The translations under genes and the position numbers were made by a program. The notes below the pieces were generated by a model. The model did no database searches. It had not been told where the DNA came from and saw nothing but the letters and a program-made list of their open reading frames with translations. Below, one piece after another: positions 33,102 through 42,254 of a DNA stretch of 64,000 nt. This DNA comes from Telluria aromaticivorans (GTDB lineage: Bacteria > Pseudomonadota > Gammaproteobacteria > Burkholderiales > Burkholderiaceae_D), in the NCBI RefSeq assembly GCF_013003915.1, contig NZ_JABAIV010000011.1:1-64000 (forward strand), given 5' to 3'. Within the stretch, counting starts at the first letter, position 1. Each line of letters begins with the position of its first letter.

Positions 33102-34160
33102 TTATGCTGCCGCTTTCTCCGAGGCCGAACCGTTCAGCTTCTTGTGCTGCAGCGAGCTCCACAGCGAAGCCGCGATGAAGGCCACACCGATCAGGCCCGT
33201 GAACAGCTCAGGCACGTGGTACTTCATACTCACCAGCATGATCACTGCCAGGATACCGATCGCGTAGTGCGCGCCGTGCTCCAGGTAGACGTATTCGTCC
33301 AGCGTGCCCTGGCGCACCAGGTAGACCGTCATCGAGCGCACGAACATCGCGCCGATTGCCAGGCCCAGCATGATGATCACGACGTCCTGGGTGATGGCAA
33401 ACGCGCCGATCACGCCGTCGAAGGAGAACGATGCGTCCAGCACTTCGAGGTACAGGAAGCCGCCGATACCGCCGCGCTTGACCATGTCGCCCACATTGCT
33501 GTTCTCATCGGATTCGCTCTTCTCCAGCAGGCTGCTGAGCATATCCACACCGATATACACCACGATGCCCCACAGGCCTGCCATCAGCACGACCATCTTC
33601 TGCGCTTCTTCAACCCAGCCCATGGCGAACATCAGCGCGCCCAGGGCCACCAGCACGGCGATCGACGAGACCTTGCCGAGCGAGCTGATCTTGCGCTCGA
33701 AGTTGCCGAGCCAGTGGGCTTCTTTTTCATCATCCAGCAGGAAGTTCAGGAAAACCAGCAGCAGGAACATGCCGCCGAAGGCCGCCACTTCCGCATGGTG
33801 GTTGGTCAGGTGGATCGAGAAGCCTTTCGGGTCGGTCAGCGCCAGGTTCCACACTTCCGTCATGCCGAGGTCAGCCGCGACTGCGACGATCACCAGCGGG
33901 AATACCAGGCGCATGCCGAACACGGCGATGATCATGCCCAGGCCCAGGAACAGCTTGAGCCAGAACTCGTTCCAGCCCTTCAGGACTGACGCGTTGACCA
34001 CTGCGTTGTCGAAGGACAGCGAGACTTCCATGACCGACAGGATGGCGGTGACGCCGAGTGCGGTCAGCATGCCGGAGATGCCGGCATGGTCGTATCCCCA
34101 CCAGCCCGCCAGTGCCATACAGACCGCGGTTACGACAAATGACCAGGTAAAGTGTTTCAT
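33102..34160 (-). CDS. DUF475 / TerC-like integral membrane protein
   Basis: A 352-residue protein with about nine helices. The paired motifs VMEVSLSFDNAVVNA near the N terminus and LEVLDASFSFDGVIGA in the second half, each with an Asp in a membrane helix, are the TerC-superfamily signature; TerC-type proteins are linked to metal-ion handling. AAGGGG precedes the ATG. It stands upstream of the TerD-AIM24-TerD genes and is divergent from the NhaR-like regulator. Confidence 0.9.
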   Translation of the reverse strand: MKHFTWSFVVTAVCMALAGWWGYDHAGISGMLTALGVTAILSVMEVSLSFDNAVVNASVLKGWNEFWLKLFLGLGMIIAVFGMRLVFPLVIVAVAADLGMTEVWNLALTDPKGFSIHLTNHHAEVAAFGGMFLLLVFLNFLLDDEKEAHWLGNFERKISSLGKVSSIAVLVALGALMFAMGWVEEAQKMVVLMAGLWGIVVYIGVDMLSSLLEKSESDENSNVGDMVKRGGIGGFLYLEVLDASFSFDGVIGAFAITQDVVIIMLGLAIGAMFVRSMTVYLVRQGTLDEYVYLEHGAHYAIGILAVIMLVSMKYHVPELFTGLIGVAFIAASLWSSLQHKKLNGSASEKAAA

Positions 34161-34297
34161 GCTGGATTTCCCCTTTTGTTAAAGTGATTCATATATCGGT
34201 TCCTATTGTTGTTGAATTCGCAGGGCGCAGTGTATGCCCCTGCAGCATATTGAAAAAGCGAAGATAATCGAAGAATTACTTCACAAAAACAGAAGTC

Positions 34298-35206
34298 ATG
34301 AATCACAGTCCCCAAAACTTCCGCCATCTTTACTACTTCTGGGTCGTCGCCAAGGAAGGCAGCATCACCCGCGCCGCCGAACGCCTGGGCCTGGCAATCC
34401 AGACCGTCAGCACCCAACTATCGCAGCTCGAGCAGGCCATGGGCAAGGCCTTGTTCACCCAGCAGGGCCGGCGCCTGAATCTTACCGAGGCCGGGCGGCT
34501 GGCGCTATCCTACGCCGACCAGATCTTCCTGCTCGGCGAACAGATGCAGGAAGCCATGGCCGAATCGGACAGCACCCGCATCCGCCTGACGGTCGGGATT
34601 TCCGATTCCCTGCCGAAGCTTACCGCCTATCGCCTGCTGGAGATCGCCACCCAGCTTCCGCGCCCGGTGCGGCTGGTCTGCTACGAAGGCGAATTCGACG
34701 AATTGCTTGCCGACCTGGCCCTGCACAAGCTCGACGTGGTGCTGACCGACCGCGCGGTGCGCTCGGGCACTACCCTGCGCGTCTTCAGCCATTTGCTGTC
34801 GGACAGCGAGACCATCGTGGTCGGCGCCCCGGCCCTGGCCACGGCCTACGGCGCCGGTTTCCCGCGCTCGCTGAATGGCGCGCCGTTCTTGCTGCCGACA
34901 CGCAATAATGCCCTGCGCGGCAAGATCGACGAATGGTTCGAGCTGCAGGGCGTGCGTCCGGACGTGGTCGGCGAATTCGAGGACAACGCCCTGCTCACCA
35001 CTTTCGGGCGGCGCGGCCTGGGCCTGTTCTTCGCCCCGGCCGCCCTGGCCCATGACGTCGAAGAACAGTTCGGTGCGCTGCAACTGGGGCGCGTACCCCA
35101 GGTGCGCGAGCACTTTTATGCCGTGTCGAACGAGCGCAAGATCAAGCATCCGGCCATCGAGGCCATCCTCTCGGCGGTGCACCAGGGCGTGCTCGCCACT
35201 ACATGA
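34298..35206 (+). CDS. LysR-family regulator, NhaR-like
   Basis: A 302-residue LysR regulator. The N-terminal winged helix (NFRHLYYFWVVAKEGSITRAAERLGLAIQTVSTQLSQLEQ across residues 7-47) and the substrate domain resemble E. coli NhaR, including the LYYFW start, LPTRNNALRGKIDEWFELQGV and GEFEDNALLTTFG. NhaR responds to sodium and activates an antiporter gene; no antiporter is adjacent here, and the divergent neighbour is the DUF475 protein 137 bases away, a possible target. No clear ribosome binding site. Confidence 0.85.
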   Translation: MNHSPQNFRHLYYFWVVAKEGSITRAAERLGLAIQTVSTQLSQLEQAMGKALFTQQGRRLNLTEAGRLALSYADQIFLLGEQMQEAMAESDSTRIRLTVGISDSLPKLTAYRLLEIATQLPRPVRLVCYEGEFDELLADLALHKLDVVLTDRAVRSGTTLRVFSHLLSDSETIVVGAPALATAYGAGFPRSLNGAPFLLPTRNNALRGKIDEWFELQGVRPDVVGEFEDNALLTTFGRRGLGLFFAPAALAHDVEEQFGALQLGRVPQVREHFYAVSNERKIKHPAIEAILSAVHQGVLATT

Positions 35207-35256
35207 GCTGTACAATGGGCCCCTGCTTTGCCTTTCTTTTAACTTAACTCTCTTCA

Positions 35257-36597
35257 ATGGAAAACCTTTTATTCGTCGTTCTCGCCCTGTTCCTGGTGGC
35301 GCTGAACGGCTTCTACGTGGCGGCGGAATTCTCCATCGTCACGTTACGCAAGACGCGCGTGCGCGCGATTGCCAAGACCAGCGGCCTGCGCGGACGCATC
35401 CTGGGCAAGGTCCACAACCAGCTCGACGCCTACCTCTCCGCCTGCCAGCTCGGCATTACCCTCGCCTCGCTTGGCCTGGGCTGGGTCGGCGAACCGGCCT
35501 TCGCCAGCCTGCTCGAACCCCTGTTTGCCATGCTGGGCGTCACCTCGCCCGAGCTGATCCACGGCGTGTCCTTCGTGGTGGCCTTCTCGGTCATCTCCTT
35601 CCTGCACATCGTCGTCGGCGAGCTGGCCCCCAAGACGCTCGCGATCCGCCTGCCCGAAGTGGTGGCGCTGTGGACCGCCATCCCGCTGTATGCCTTCTAC
35701 TGGTCGATGTACCCGGCCATTGCGCTGCTCAATGCCAGCGCCAACCTGGTGCTGCGCATCGCCGGCCTGGCCGGCGCCGGCAGCCACGAGACCCATTACT
35801 CCACCGACGAGCTCAAACTGATCCTGCGCACCAGCACGCCGGGCGAGAAATTCACCACCGACGAGCGCAACATCCTGGCGCAGTCGCTCGACTTCAGCCA
35901 GCTGGCCGTGTCCGACCTGATGCGCCCGATCAACGAGGTGAGCGCGCTGTACGCCGGCCGCACCCACGAAGAAAACATGGAGACGGTGCGCCGCAACCGC
36001 TTCTCGCGTTACCCGTATTTCGACGAGGAAGGCGAGGAAGTGCTGGGCGTGATCCACCTGAAAGACCTGTTCTTCGCCCAGCAGGCCGGGCGCCCGGTGG
36101 TGGGCCTGAAGCAGCACCTGCGCCCGGTCGAGACGATCTCGGCGCGCACCCCGGCGCAGGACATTTTCCGGCGCTTCCGCGGCGGCGCGCCGCATTTCGC
36201 GCTGATCGGCGAAAAGGGCAAGCGCCCGGTCGGCTTCATCACGCTCGACAACCTGCTGGGTGCGATGGTCGGCGAAATCCGCGACGAATTCCGCATGAAC
36301 GAGAACGACTGGCTCAAGCAGGCCGACGGCACCTGGATCGGCAAGGCCAGCCTGCCGATCTTCTCGCTCGAACGCCTGCTCGGGATCGACATCGACAATG
36401 AAGAGATGGGCCTGGAAGACGTCGAATCGGTCGGCGGCCTGCTGATGGAAAAGCTGGGCGACATCCCGAAACAGGGCCAGCGCATAGAATTCCCGCATTT
36501 CGACGTGGTGGTCAAAAAGATGAACGGGCCGCGCATCCTGCTGGTGAAGGTGCTGCCGCGGCGCGACCGCGCCACCGATGATGACGACCATGACTGA
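35257..36597 (+). CDS. CNNM/CorC-type hemolysin-family transporter
   Basis: A 446-residue membrane protein with an N-terminal CNNM (DUF21) domain of three to four helices (about residues 1-180; FYVAAEFSIVTLRKTR, SLGLGWVGEP, HIVVGELAPKTLAI), two CBS domains (about 205-330; VSDLMRPINEV, FALIGEKGKRPVGFITLDN) and a C-terminal CorC_HlyC domain (about 350-432). Such proteins are associated with magnesium or cobalt transport and efflux. It starts 50 bases after the NhaR-like gene and may share its transcript. Confidence 0.92.
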   Translation: MENLLFVVLALFLVALNGFYVAAEFSIVTLRKTRVRAIAKTSGLRGRILGKVHNQLDAYLSACQLGITLASLGLGWVGEPAFASLLEPLFAMLGVTSPELIHGVSFVVAFSVISFLHIVVGELAPKTLAIRLPEVVALWTAIPLYAFYWSMYPAIALLNASANLVLRIAGLAGAGSHETHYSTDELKLILRTSTPGEKFTTDERNILAQSLDFSQLAVSDLMRPINEVSALYAGRTHEENMETVRRNRFSRYPYFDEEGEEVLGVIHLKDLFFAQQAGRPVVGLKQHLRPVETISARTPAQDIFRRFRGGAPHFALIGEKGKRPVGFITLDNLLGAMVGEIRDEFRMNENDWLKQADGTWIGKASLPIFSLERLLGIDIDNEEMGLEDVESVGGLLMEKLGDIPKQGQRIEFPHFDVVVKKMNGPRILLVKVLPRRDRATDDDDHD

Positions 36598-36686
36598 ACA
36601 CTTGTTGCGTATACAACATCGACATAGCATAATTGTAAATCTTAAATAGAGCACCGAAACATTTCTCGGTTACATAAGGAGCAAGA

Positions 36687-37493
36687 ATGACGGTGCAGGT
36701 CCGAAACAACGTGCGGGTCTCAGGCAATGGCGGCGCCACCATGGTGTTTTCCCACGGCTTTGGATGCGACCAGGCGATGTGGCGCTTCATGGCGCCCGCG
36801 TTTGTAGACCGCTTCCGCGTCATTAACTACGACCTGGTGGGAAGCGGGCGCTCGGACCTGTCGGCCTACGACCGCACCCGATACGACACGCTGCACGGCT
36901 ATGCCGACGACCTGCTGGAAATTCTCGACGAATTTGCGACCGGCCCCGTGATCACGGTAGGCCATTCGGTGAGCAGCATGATCGGGATGCTGGCCACCAT
37001 CAAAGCGCCGGAACGTTTCTTGGCCCAGGTGATGGTGGCGCCGTCGGCCTGCTATATCAACGATGGCGCCGGCTATGTCGGCGGCTTCGATCGTGCCGAC
37101 ATCGACGAGCTGCTGGAAACCATGGAAGCGAATTTCATCGGCTGGTCGGGCAGCCTGGCGCCCGCGATCATGGGTGCGCCAACCCAGCCCGCACTGCGCG
37201 ACGAACTTACCGAAAGCTTTTGCCGCAACGATCCCGATATCGCGAAACATTTTGCGCGCGTGACCTTCCTGTCCGACCACCGCGCCGACGTGCCGCAGTC
37301 GACCACGCCAACCTTGATCCTGCAATGCAGCGAAGACCTGATCGCGCCCCGCAGCGCGGGCGACTTCCTGCACCGCTCCCTCCCGCGCAGCCGGTTGCAC
37401 GTTATCGACAACATCGGACACTGCCCGCACCTGAGCGCTCCCACGGCCAGTTCGCGTGCCATGGACGCATTCCTGGCCGAGACGCTGGACTGA
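36687..37493 (+). CDS. RsbQ-like alpha/beta hydrolase (KAI2/D14 family)
   Basis: A 268-residue single-domain hydrolase of the family that includes Bacillus RsbQ and the plant receptors KAI2 and D14. The triad is Ser94 (VGHSVSSM), Asp217 (CSEDLIAP) and His245 (NIGHCPHLSAP), at nearly the same positions as in RsbQ. Other family marks are MVFSHGFGCDQAMWR and YDLVGSGRSD. RsbQ is required to activate the PAS-containing phosphatase RsbP, presumably by making or delivering a small molecule. AAGGAG precedes the ATG. The next gene, starting one base after its stop, encodes a PAS hybrid kinase, so the pair probably acts as a sensor module. Confidence 0.92.
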   Translation: MTVQVRNNVRVSGNGGATMVFSHGFGCDQAMWRFMAPAFVDRFRVINYDLVGSGRSDLSAYDRTRYDTLHGYADDLLEILDEFATGPVITVGHSVSSMIGMLATIKAPERFLAQVMVAPSACYINDGAGYVGGFDRADIDELLETMEANFIGWSGSLAPAIMGAPTQPALRDELTESFCRNDPDIAKHFARVTFLSDHRADVPQSTTPTLILQCSEDLIAPRSAGDFLHRSLPRSRLHVIDNIGHCPHLSAPTASSRAMDAFLAETLD

Positions 37494-37494
37494 C

Positions 37495-39087
37495 ATGGCC
37501 GGCGCGCTCCCACCCGTCGAGGCACTCTACGAGAATGCCCCGTGTGGCCTGCTGGTGGCCGATCGCGACGGGTTGCTACAACATGTCAACGCCACTGCCA
37601 GCGGCTGGCTGGGATATGCGCCGGCTGAACTCGCCGGCAGGCTGCGTATCCAGGACCTCATGACGGTCGGGGCACGGGTATTCCACCATACCCACTGCCA
37701 GCCGGTGCTGCAGGTGCGGGGCTCGGTGGCGGAACTGCAGATCGACTTGCGCCACCGCGACGGCACCCGGCTGCCGATGCTGGTCAACATCGTGCGACGC
37801 GAGATTGCAGGAGAAGTGCGTGACGAGTGGGCACTGTTGGTGGCCTCGGAGCGCCAGTCCTACGAACGCGAACTGCGCAATGCGCGCAAGGCGGCCGAGG
37901 AAGCGCTGGAAGCCCGGCGCGGCGCCGAAGCCCAGCTGCAGGCGATCAATGCGACGCTGTCCGCGGCCGACCGCCGCAAGGACGAATTCCTCGCCACCCT
38001 GTCGCACGAACTGCGCAACCCGCTGGCGCCGATGCGCAGCGCGCTCGAAGTACTGAAGCTCAAATTCGCGCGCGAGCCGGAAAGCGACCGCCTGCTGGCC
38101 GTGTTCGAGCGCCAGCTGCACCACCTGACCCACCTGGTCGACGACCTGATGGAAGTGTCGCGCATTACCCAGGACAAGATGGAACTGCGGCGCGAGACGG
38201 TCGAACTCTCGGCCCTGGCACGCGCCGCCGTGTGCGATACCGCAGGAATGATGGACGGCGCCCGCCACCGGCTCGACCTCGACCTGCCCGCCACGCCGGT
38301 CATGGTCGATGCCGACCCGACCCGGATCAACCAGGTGATCGTCAACCTGCTGACCAACGCCGCCAAGTACACCCCGGACGGCGGCGCCATCGCGCTCAGC
38401 CTGCACGTTGACGCCGGCGCCGCCGTGCTGGCCGTGCGCGACTCCGGCATCGGCCTGCCGGTGCATGCGCTGGCCACGGTGTTCGACATGTTCTCGCAGC
38501 TGGAGCCGGCACTCGAGCGCTCCAAGGGCGGGCTGGGGATCGGCCTGGCGCTGGTGCGCGGCATCGTCGAGCTGCACGGGGGCGAGATCAGCGCCCACAG
38601 CGAGGGCGAAGGCCAGGGCAGCTGCTTCACCGTGCGCCTGCCGCTGGTGGCGGGCGCTCCCTGCGAGGCCGCAACGATGGCCGGTGTGGACAGCCCCGCG
38701 GCGGTGCCGGCCGCGTCCCGCATCCTGGTGGTGGACGACAATGCCGACGCTGCCGAGATGCTGCTGATGGCGCTCGAACTGTTCGGCTGCGAAGCCCGCG
38801 CAGTCCACAGCGCCACTGCGGCACTGGAAATGGCGCGTGAGTTCGCACCCGACATCGCCCTGCTCGACATCGGCCTGCCGGACCTGAACGGCTACGAACT
38901 GGCGCGCCGACTGCGCGCGCTGGAAGGCGGCAGCCGCATGACCCTGATCGCCGCCACCGGCTGGGGCCAGGAAAAAGACCGCCAGCGCGCCTTCGATGCC
39001 GGTTTCGACCACCACCTCACCAAGCCGATCGATTTCGAGCGCCTGCGCAGCGTGCTCGGGCCGGCTGGCGCCGCAGAGGGCGTGTAG
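37495..39087 (+). CDS. PAS hybrid histidine kinase paired with RsbQ-like hydrolase
   Basis: A 530-residue soluble hybrid kinase: PAS (about residues 8-118; it contains FHHTHCQPVLQVRGSVAELQ, a pattern I associate with RsbP-type PAS domains), a coiled coil (about 122-155), HisKA with His171 (LSHELRNPLAPM), HATPase_c (NLLTNAAKY, GGLGIGLALV) and a C-terminal receiver with Asp458 (ALLDIGLPDL) and the conserved Lys in LTKPI. The ATG follows the hydrolase stop by one base, so translation is coupled. With no transmembrane segment, input is probably cytosolic, through the PAS domain. Confidence 0.92.
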   Translation: MAGALPPVEALYENAPCGLLVADRDGLLQHVNATASGWLGYAPAELAGRLRIQDLMTVGARVFHHTHCQPVLQVRGSVAELQIDLRHRDGTRLPMLVNIVRREIAGEVRDEWALLVASERQSYERELRNARKAAEEALEARRGAEAQLQAINATLSAADRRKDEFLATLSHELRNPLAPMRSALEVLKLKFAREPESDRLLAVFERQLHHLTHLVDDLMEVSRITQDKMELRRETVELSALARAAVCDTAGMMDGARHRLDLDLPATPVMVDADPTRINQVIVNLLTNAAKYTPDGGAIALSLHVDAGAAVLAVRDSGIGLPVHALATVFDMFSQLEPALERSKGGLGIGLALVRGIVELHGGEISAHSEGEGQGSCFTVRLPLVAGAPCEAATMAGVDSPAAVPAASRILVVDDNADAAEMLLMALELFGCEARAVHSATAALEMAREFAPDIALLDIGLPDLNGYELARRLRALEGGSRMTLIAATGWGQEKDRQRAFDAGFDHHLTKPIDFERLRSVLGPAGAAEGV

Positions 39088-39089
39088 CG

Positions 39090-40496
39090 CTATTGCACGC
39101 TGCTCTTGAGGCTATATTTTTCAATCCGATAACGCAGGGCGTCGCGCGACAAGCCCAGCATTTTTGCCGCCTGCGTCACGTTTCCTTCGGACTTCCCAAG
39201 GGCAGCGACCAGGTACTGGCGTTCGATGCCTTGCAGGTTCAAGGCCTGCTCCACGTCCGCTCCAGCCGCGAGGGCGGCAGGCGCGCTACGCTCGTTTCCG
39301 GCCGACGCCGGCGGCAGCAGGAGATCTTCCGCGGTAACGGCATCGCGCTGCGCCATCACCGCGATCTGTTCCAGCATATTGCGCAGTTCACGCACGTTCC
39401 CCGGCCAGTGCCAGTCGAGCAGGGCCTGCCGGGCGTCGGCGGTGAAAAACAGTTCCCGCTTGCGGTAACGCGCTCCGTGCATTGCCAGGAACGCGTTGGC
39501 CAGCAGCAGGATGTCTCCCGTGCGCGCGCGCAAGGGAGGAATGGGGAGGTGCACCATCTTCAGCCGGTAATACAGGTCTGACCGGAACATGCCTTCCGCT
39601 ACCCGCTGCTGCAAGTCCTGGTTCGTCGCCGTAATCACACGGAAGTTGATACAGTACTCGCGCAGGCCGCCGAGGCGGCGCACTTTCTTCTCTTCCAGTA
39701 CCTTCAACAACTTGATCTGCACTCCCAGCTCGAGTTCCCCGATTTCATCCAGAAACAGGGTGCCGCCTTCGGCAGCTTCGATCAAGCCATACTTCCTTGC
39801 ACGCGCATCGGTAAATGCCCCACGTTCATACCCGAACAGCTCGGCTTCGAGCATTTGTGGCGGAATGGATGCGCAATTGAGTTCGATAAAAGGCTGGGCC
39901 TTGCGCGCTCCCTCGAAATGCACTGCCCTGGCCACGAGTTCCTTGCCGGTCCCCGTCTCACCGGTAATCAGCACCGTGGGCAGGTCGTTGTCGAGCAAGG
40001 AGCACTCGGCCTCTGCCAGGCGCCGGATGTTTTCCTTCAGCGCAAGCATCTGCGGCGATTCGCCCAACAGGTTCCCGAGTTCGCTTTTGCTGGCTTCCCG
40101 GGCCTGGATGTAATCCAATGTTTTCTCTACGCGCTCTTGTCCCACGACCCGGTCGAGAAGCAGTTTGAGCTCGCCGAGCACGACCGGCTTGGCCAAGTAG
40201 TCGAAGGCGCCCAGTTTCATCGACTGCACGGCAACTTCGACGGTTGCGTGGCCGGTGAGCATGATTACTTTGATCGACGGAATCTTGATGCGAAGTTTCG
40301 ACAGCACTTCCAGCCCATTCATCTTGGGGAGGTGAAAGTCGAGCAACACCACATCGGGCAGGAAGGTATCGAGCCGCGCGATGCCCGTTTCTCCCGAATC
40401 CACCGCCACTGCTTCATAACCGTGTCGCTCCAGGTAGGCCTTGATATTCTTGGCCAGGACCAGTTCGTCTTCAATGATCAGTATGGCGCGCGTCAT
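39090..40496 (-). CDS. NtrC-family sigma-54 response regulator
   Basis: A 468-residue regulator with a receiver (Asp53 in VLLDFHLPKMNG, Lys103 in YLAKPV), an AAA+ sigma-54 activation domain (Walker A GETGTGKE 179-186, sigma-54 loop GAFTDA 226-231, Walker B GGTLFLDE 244-251, arginine finger region RSDLYYRL) and a Fis-type helix-turn-helix (about 437-462). The loop reads GAFTDA where GAFTGA is usual. It lies four bases after the kinase stop on the same strand, so the two form a cognate pair. A sigma-54 promoter upstream of the neighbouring exported protein gene is its likely target. Confidence 0.95.
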   Translation of the reverse strand: MTRAILIIEDELVLAKNIKAYLERHGYEAVAVDSGETGIARLDTFLPDVVLLDFHLPKMNGLEVLSKLRIKIPSIKVIMLTGHATVEVAVQSMKLGAFDYLAKPVVLGELKLLLDRVVGQERVEKTLDYIQAREASKSELGNLLGESPQMLALKENIRRLAEAECSLLDNDLPTVLITGETGTGKELVARAVHFEGARKAQPFIELNCASIPPQMLEAELFGYERGAFTDARARKYGLIEAAEGGTLFLDEIGELELGVQIKLLKVLEEKKVRRLGGLREYCINFRVITATNQDLQQRVAEGMFRSDLYYRLKMVHLPIPPLRARTGDILLLANAFLAMHGARYRKRELFFTADARQALLDWHWPGNVRELRNMLEQIAVMAQRDAVTAEDLLLPPASAGNERSAPAALAAGADVEQALNLQGIERQYLVAALGKSEGNVTQAAKMLGLSRDALRYRIEKYSLKSSVQ

Positions 40497-40499
40497 CGG

Positions 40500-41864
40500 T
40501 CACACCGTCAAGAGATAAAGGGTAATGACGGTGCCCTTGCCCCAGGCACTTTCGATATGCACGCGCCCGCCAAACCGCTTGACAGTGCGCCGGACAAGCG
40601 TCAGGCCCACGCCGAGTCCCTTGGTCTTGGTCGTGAAAAACGGCTGGCAGATTCTGCCGAGGTCTTCAGGGGCGATGCCGGAACCGGTGTCCCCGATCTC
40701 GATGCCGACTTCCCTGTGTCGTCCATTGCTGTGGGTGGCGATGGCGATGGCCCCGCCTTGCGGAGGCATCGCCTCCAGTGCATTGCAGATCAGGTTGTTC
40801 AATACCTGCATGAGCAAGGGGGCATTTCCCCGTATCTCGAGGCACTCATCCGGCAGGGATACATCGATCGTGACCCGCCGGCGCTCGGCTTCCCGTGCGA
40901 AGCCGGCGATACATTGCGCGATAAGCGGCTGCAGCTTCACCACTTCGGTCCGGTAGTCAGGCAACTGGGAATAGGTCAGGAGCTCGCGGATCCACTGCTC
41001 GATGCGTTGGACTTCCGCGATGATATCGTCGGCGGCCTCGCCGCCAACGGCGCCCGGCGCGTCGTGCCACAACTCGGCGGACGACCTGATCGAGGACAGG
41101 GGGTTGCGTATTCCATGGGCCACCGCGGCAGCCATTTCCCCGAGCGCTCCCGTAGTTTCGGATTCGATCAGCTGCTCCTGCTGTGAACGGATCAGCTGGT
41201 CGGCGCGCCGGACGATCCAGAACAGGACCAGGTACAGGAAGATGCCGACGCCGGCGGAAATCATCCAGGTCCACACCGTCCCGGCCTCGATTGCCTGCGA
41301 AAGCGCGGAGGGAATGCGGTATACCTCGACGACGCCGATCACCGCATTGGTGCCGGCATCGCGCATCGGGATATACATCTCGACGAAGCGCATATGCGAT
41401 TTCCCGAGATTCAGGTGCTCCGCCTTGGCCGTGGCTTCCACGCCGACTTCGCCGCTTTCGATCTCGAGATGTCCCTTCAGGGCTTCCGCCAGTTCGGGAT
41501 TGTCGCCATATTTCCTGCCCTGCCCCAGGCCATGCTCGCTGGACCACAGCAGGGTGCTGTCCTTGCCATACACGTTTGCGCGTGCGACGTCGGGCATGGC
41601 GGCAACGTGCTTGAGGAATTCGACAAGTGCCTTGCTGGCCCCGGGCTGCTCGAGGGAATAGCCTCTTCCCAATTCGATCTTGACGATGTTCTGGACGAAA
41701 TCCCTGGTCAGCTCGGCATCGCGCTGCAGCAGCCGATGGGTCAGGAAACGCGACATCAAGGCAGCCGAGACTGCCGAGGCCAGGCAGATCGCAATCAGGC
41801 TCAGCAACAAAAAACGACGCATGAGGTCGAACTGGCTGCCGGCCGAGGTGTCAATGCGATTCAC
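40500..41864 (-). CDS. NtrB/ZraS-type sensor histidine kinase
   Basis: About 454 residues from a GTG start (VNRIDTSAGSQFDLMRR); an internal ATG at 41822 or an upstream ATG at 41960 are alternatives, as none has a clear ribosome binding site. It has a membrane helix (about residues 16-38), a periplasmic sensor domain (about 45-190), a second helix (about 195-220), HisKA with His250 (AVAHGIRNPLSSI) and HATPase_c (NLICNALEAM, DTGSGI, KGLGVGLTLV). It forms a two-gene operon with the NtrC-type regulator and is divergent from an exported protein gene. Confidence 0.92.
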   Translation of the reverse strand: MNRIDTSAGSQFDLMRRFLLLSLIAICLASAVSAALMSRFLTHRLLQRDAELTRDFVQNIVKIELGRGYSLEQPGASKALVEFLKHVAAMPDVARANVYGKDSTLLWSSEHGLGQGRKYGDNPELAEALKGHLEIESGEVGVEATAKAEHLNLGKSHMRFVEMYIPMRDAGTNAVIGVVEVYRIPSALSQAIEAGTVWTWMISAGVGIFLYLVLFWIVRRADQLIRSQQEQLIESETTGALGEMAAAVAHGIRNPLSSIRSSAELWHDAPGAVGGEAADDIIAEVQRIEQWIRELLTYSQLPDYRTEVVKLQPLIAQCIAGFAREAERRRVTIDVSLPDECLEIRGNAPLLMQVLNNLICNALEAMPPQGGAIAIATHSNGRHREVGIEIGDTGSGIAPEDLGRICQPFFTTKTKGLGVGLTLVRRTVKRFGGRVHIESAWGKGTVITLYLLTV

Positions 41865-42196
41865 GATGACGGCTTTCGCAAGGGTGAAACGGGCCTGATG
41901 ACTCCGAAGCCGGACAAGGCCCGCATGCGCACAGCGACGTAAATACACGCGTTGACTCATCTTACGCCTGCTGTGGTCGCTATCGCATCCCTCCTCGGAA
42001 GTATTCTTCGACTGCGCTACACGACGCCAGCGCGGGGAGCAGCCGGACCAGCCAGCACCGGTCTTGCAAGAGCGCGCCAGGCCTGGTTGGGGGATATGGC
42101 CCAATGGGTGGGGGAAATCCCCAGCGCGCGTCCAGCCGAGCCAACGCAACTGTCACAGCAGGCCAGGAATGCCCCTCAGACGCCGTGACCCGGGCG
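41865..42196. other. Intergenic control region between the kinase and the exported protein gene
   Basis: About 330 bases upstream of the sigma-54 promoter with no supported gene. Activator sites for the NtrC-type regulator would be expected here, 80-200 bases upstream of the promoter; I could not single out a convincing palindrome. Confidence 0.4.
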
Positions 42197-42212
42197 TGGC
42201 ACGCGACTTGCT
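42197..42212 (+). promoter_or_regulatory. Sigma-54 (RpoN) promoter
   Basis: TGGCACG-CGAC-TTGCT matches the sigma-54 consensus TGGCACG-N4-TTGCA/T at every defined base, with correct GG/GC spacing. The expected start site is near 42223, about 30 bases before the start codon of the exported protein gene. Confidence 0.9.
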
Positions 42213-42254
42213 CATGTTCCTGCCGTAGCCACTCACCACATCAGGAGACCCCCC

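Noticed and set aside
36598..36686. Short inverted repeats before the RsbQ-like gene as a terminator or operator
   Set aside because: Arms of four to five bases without a T-run are too weak to support a call.
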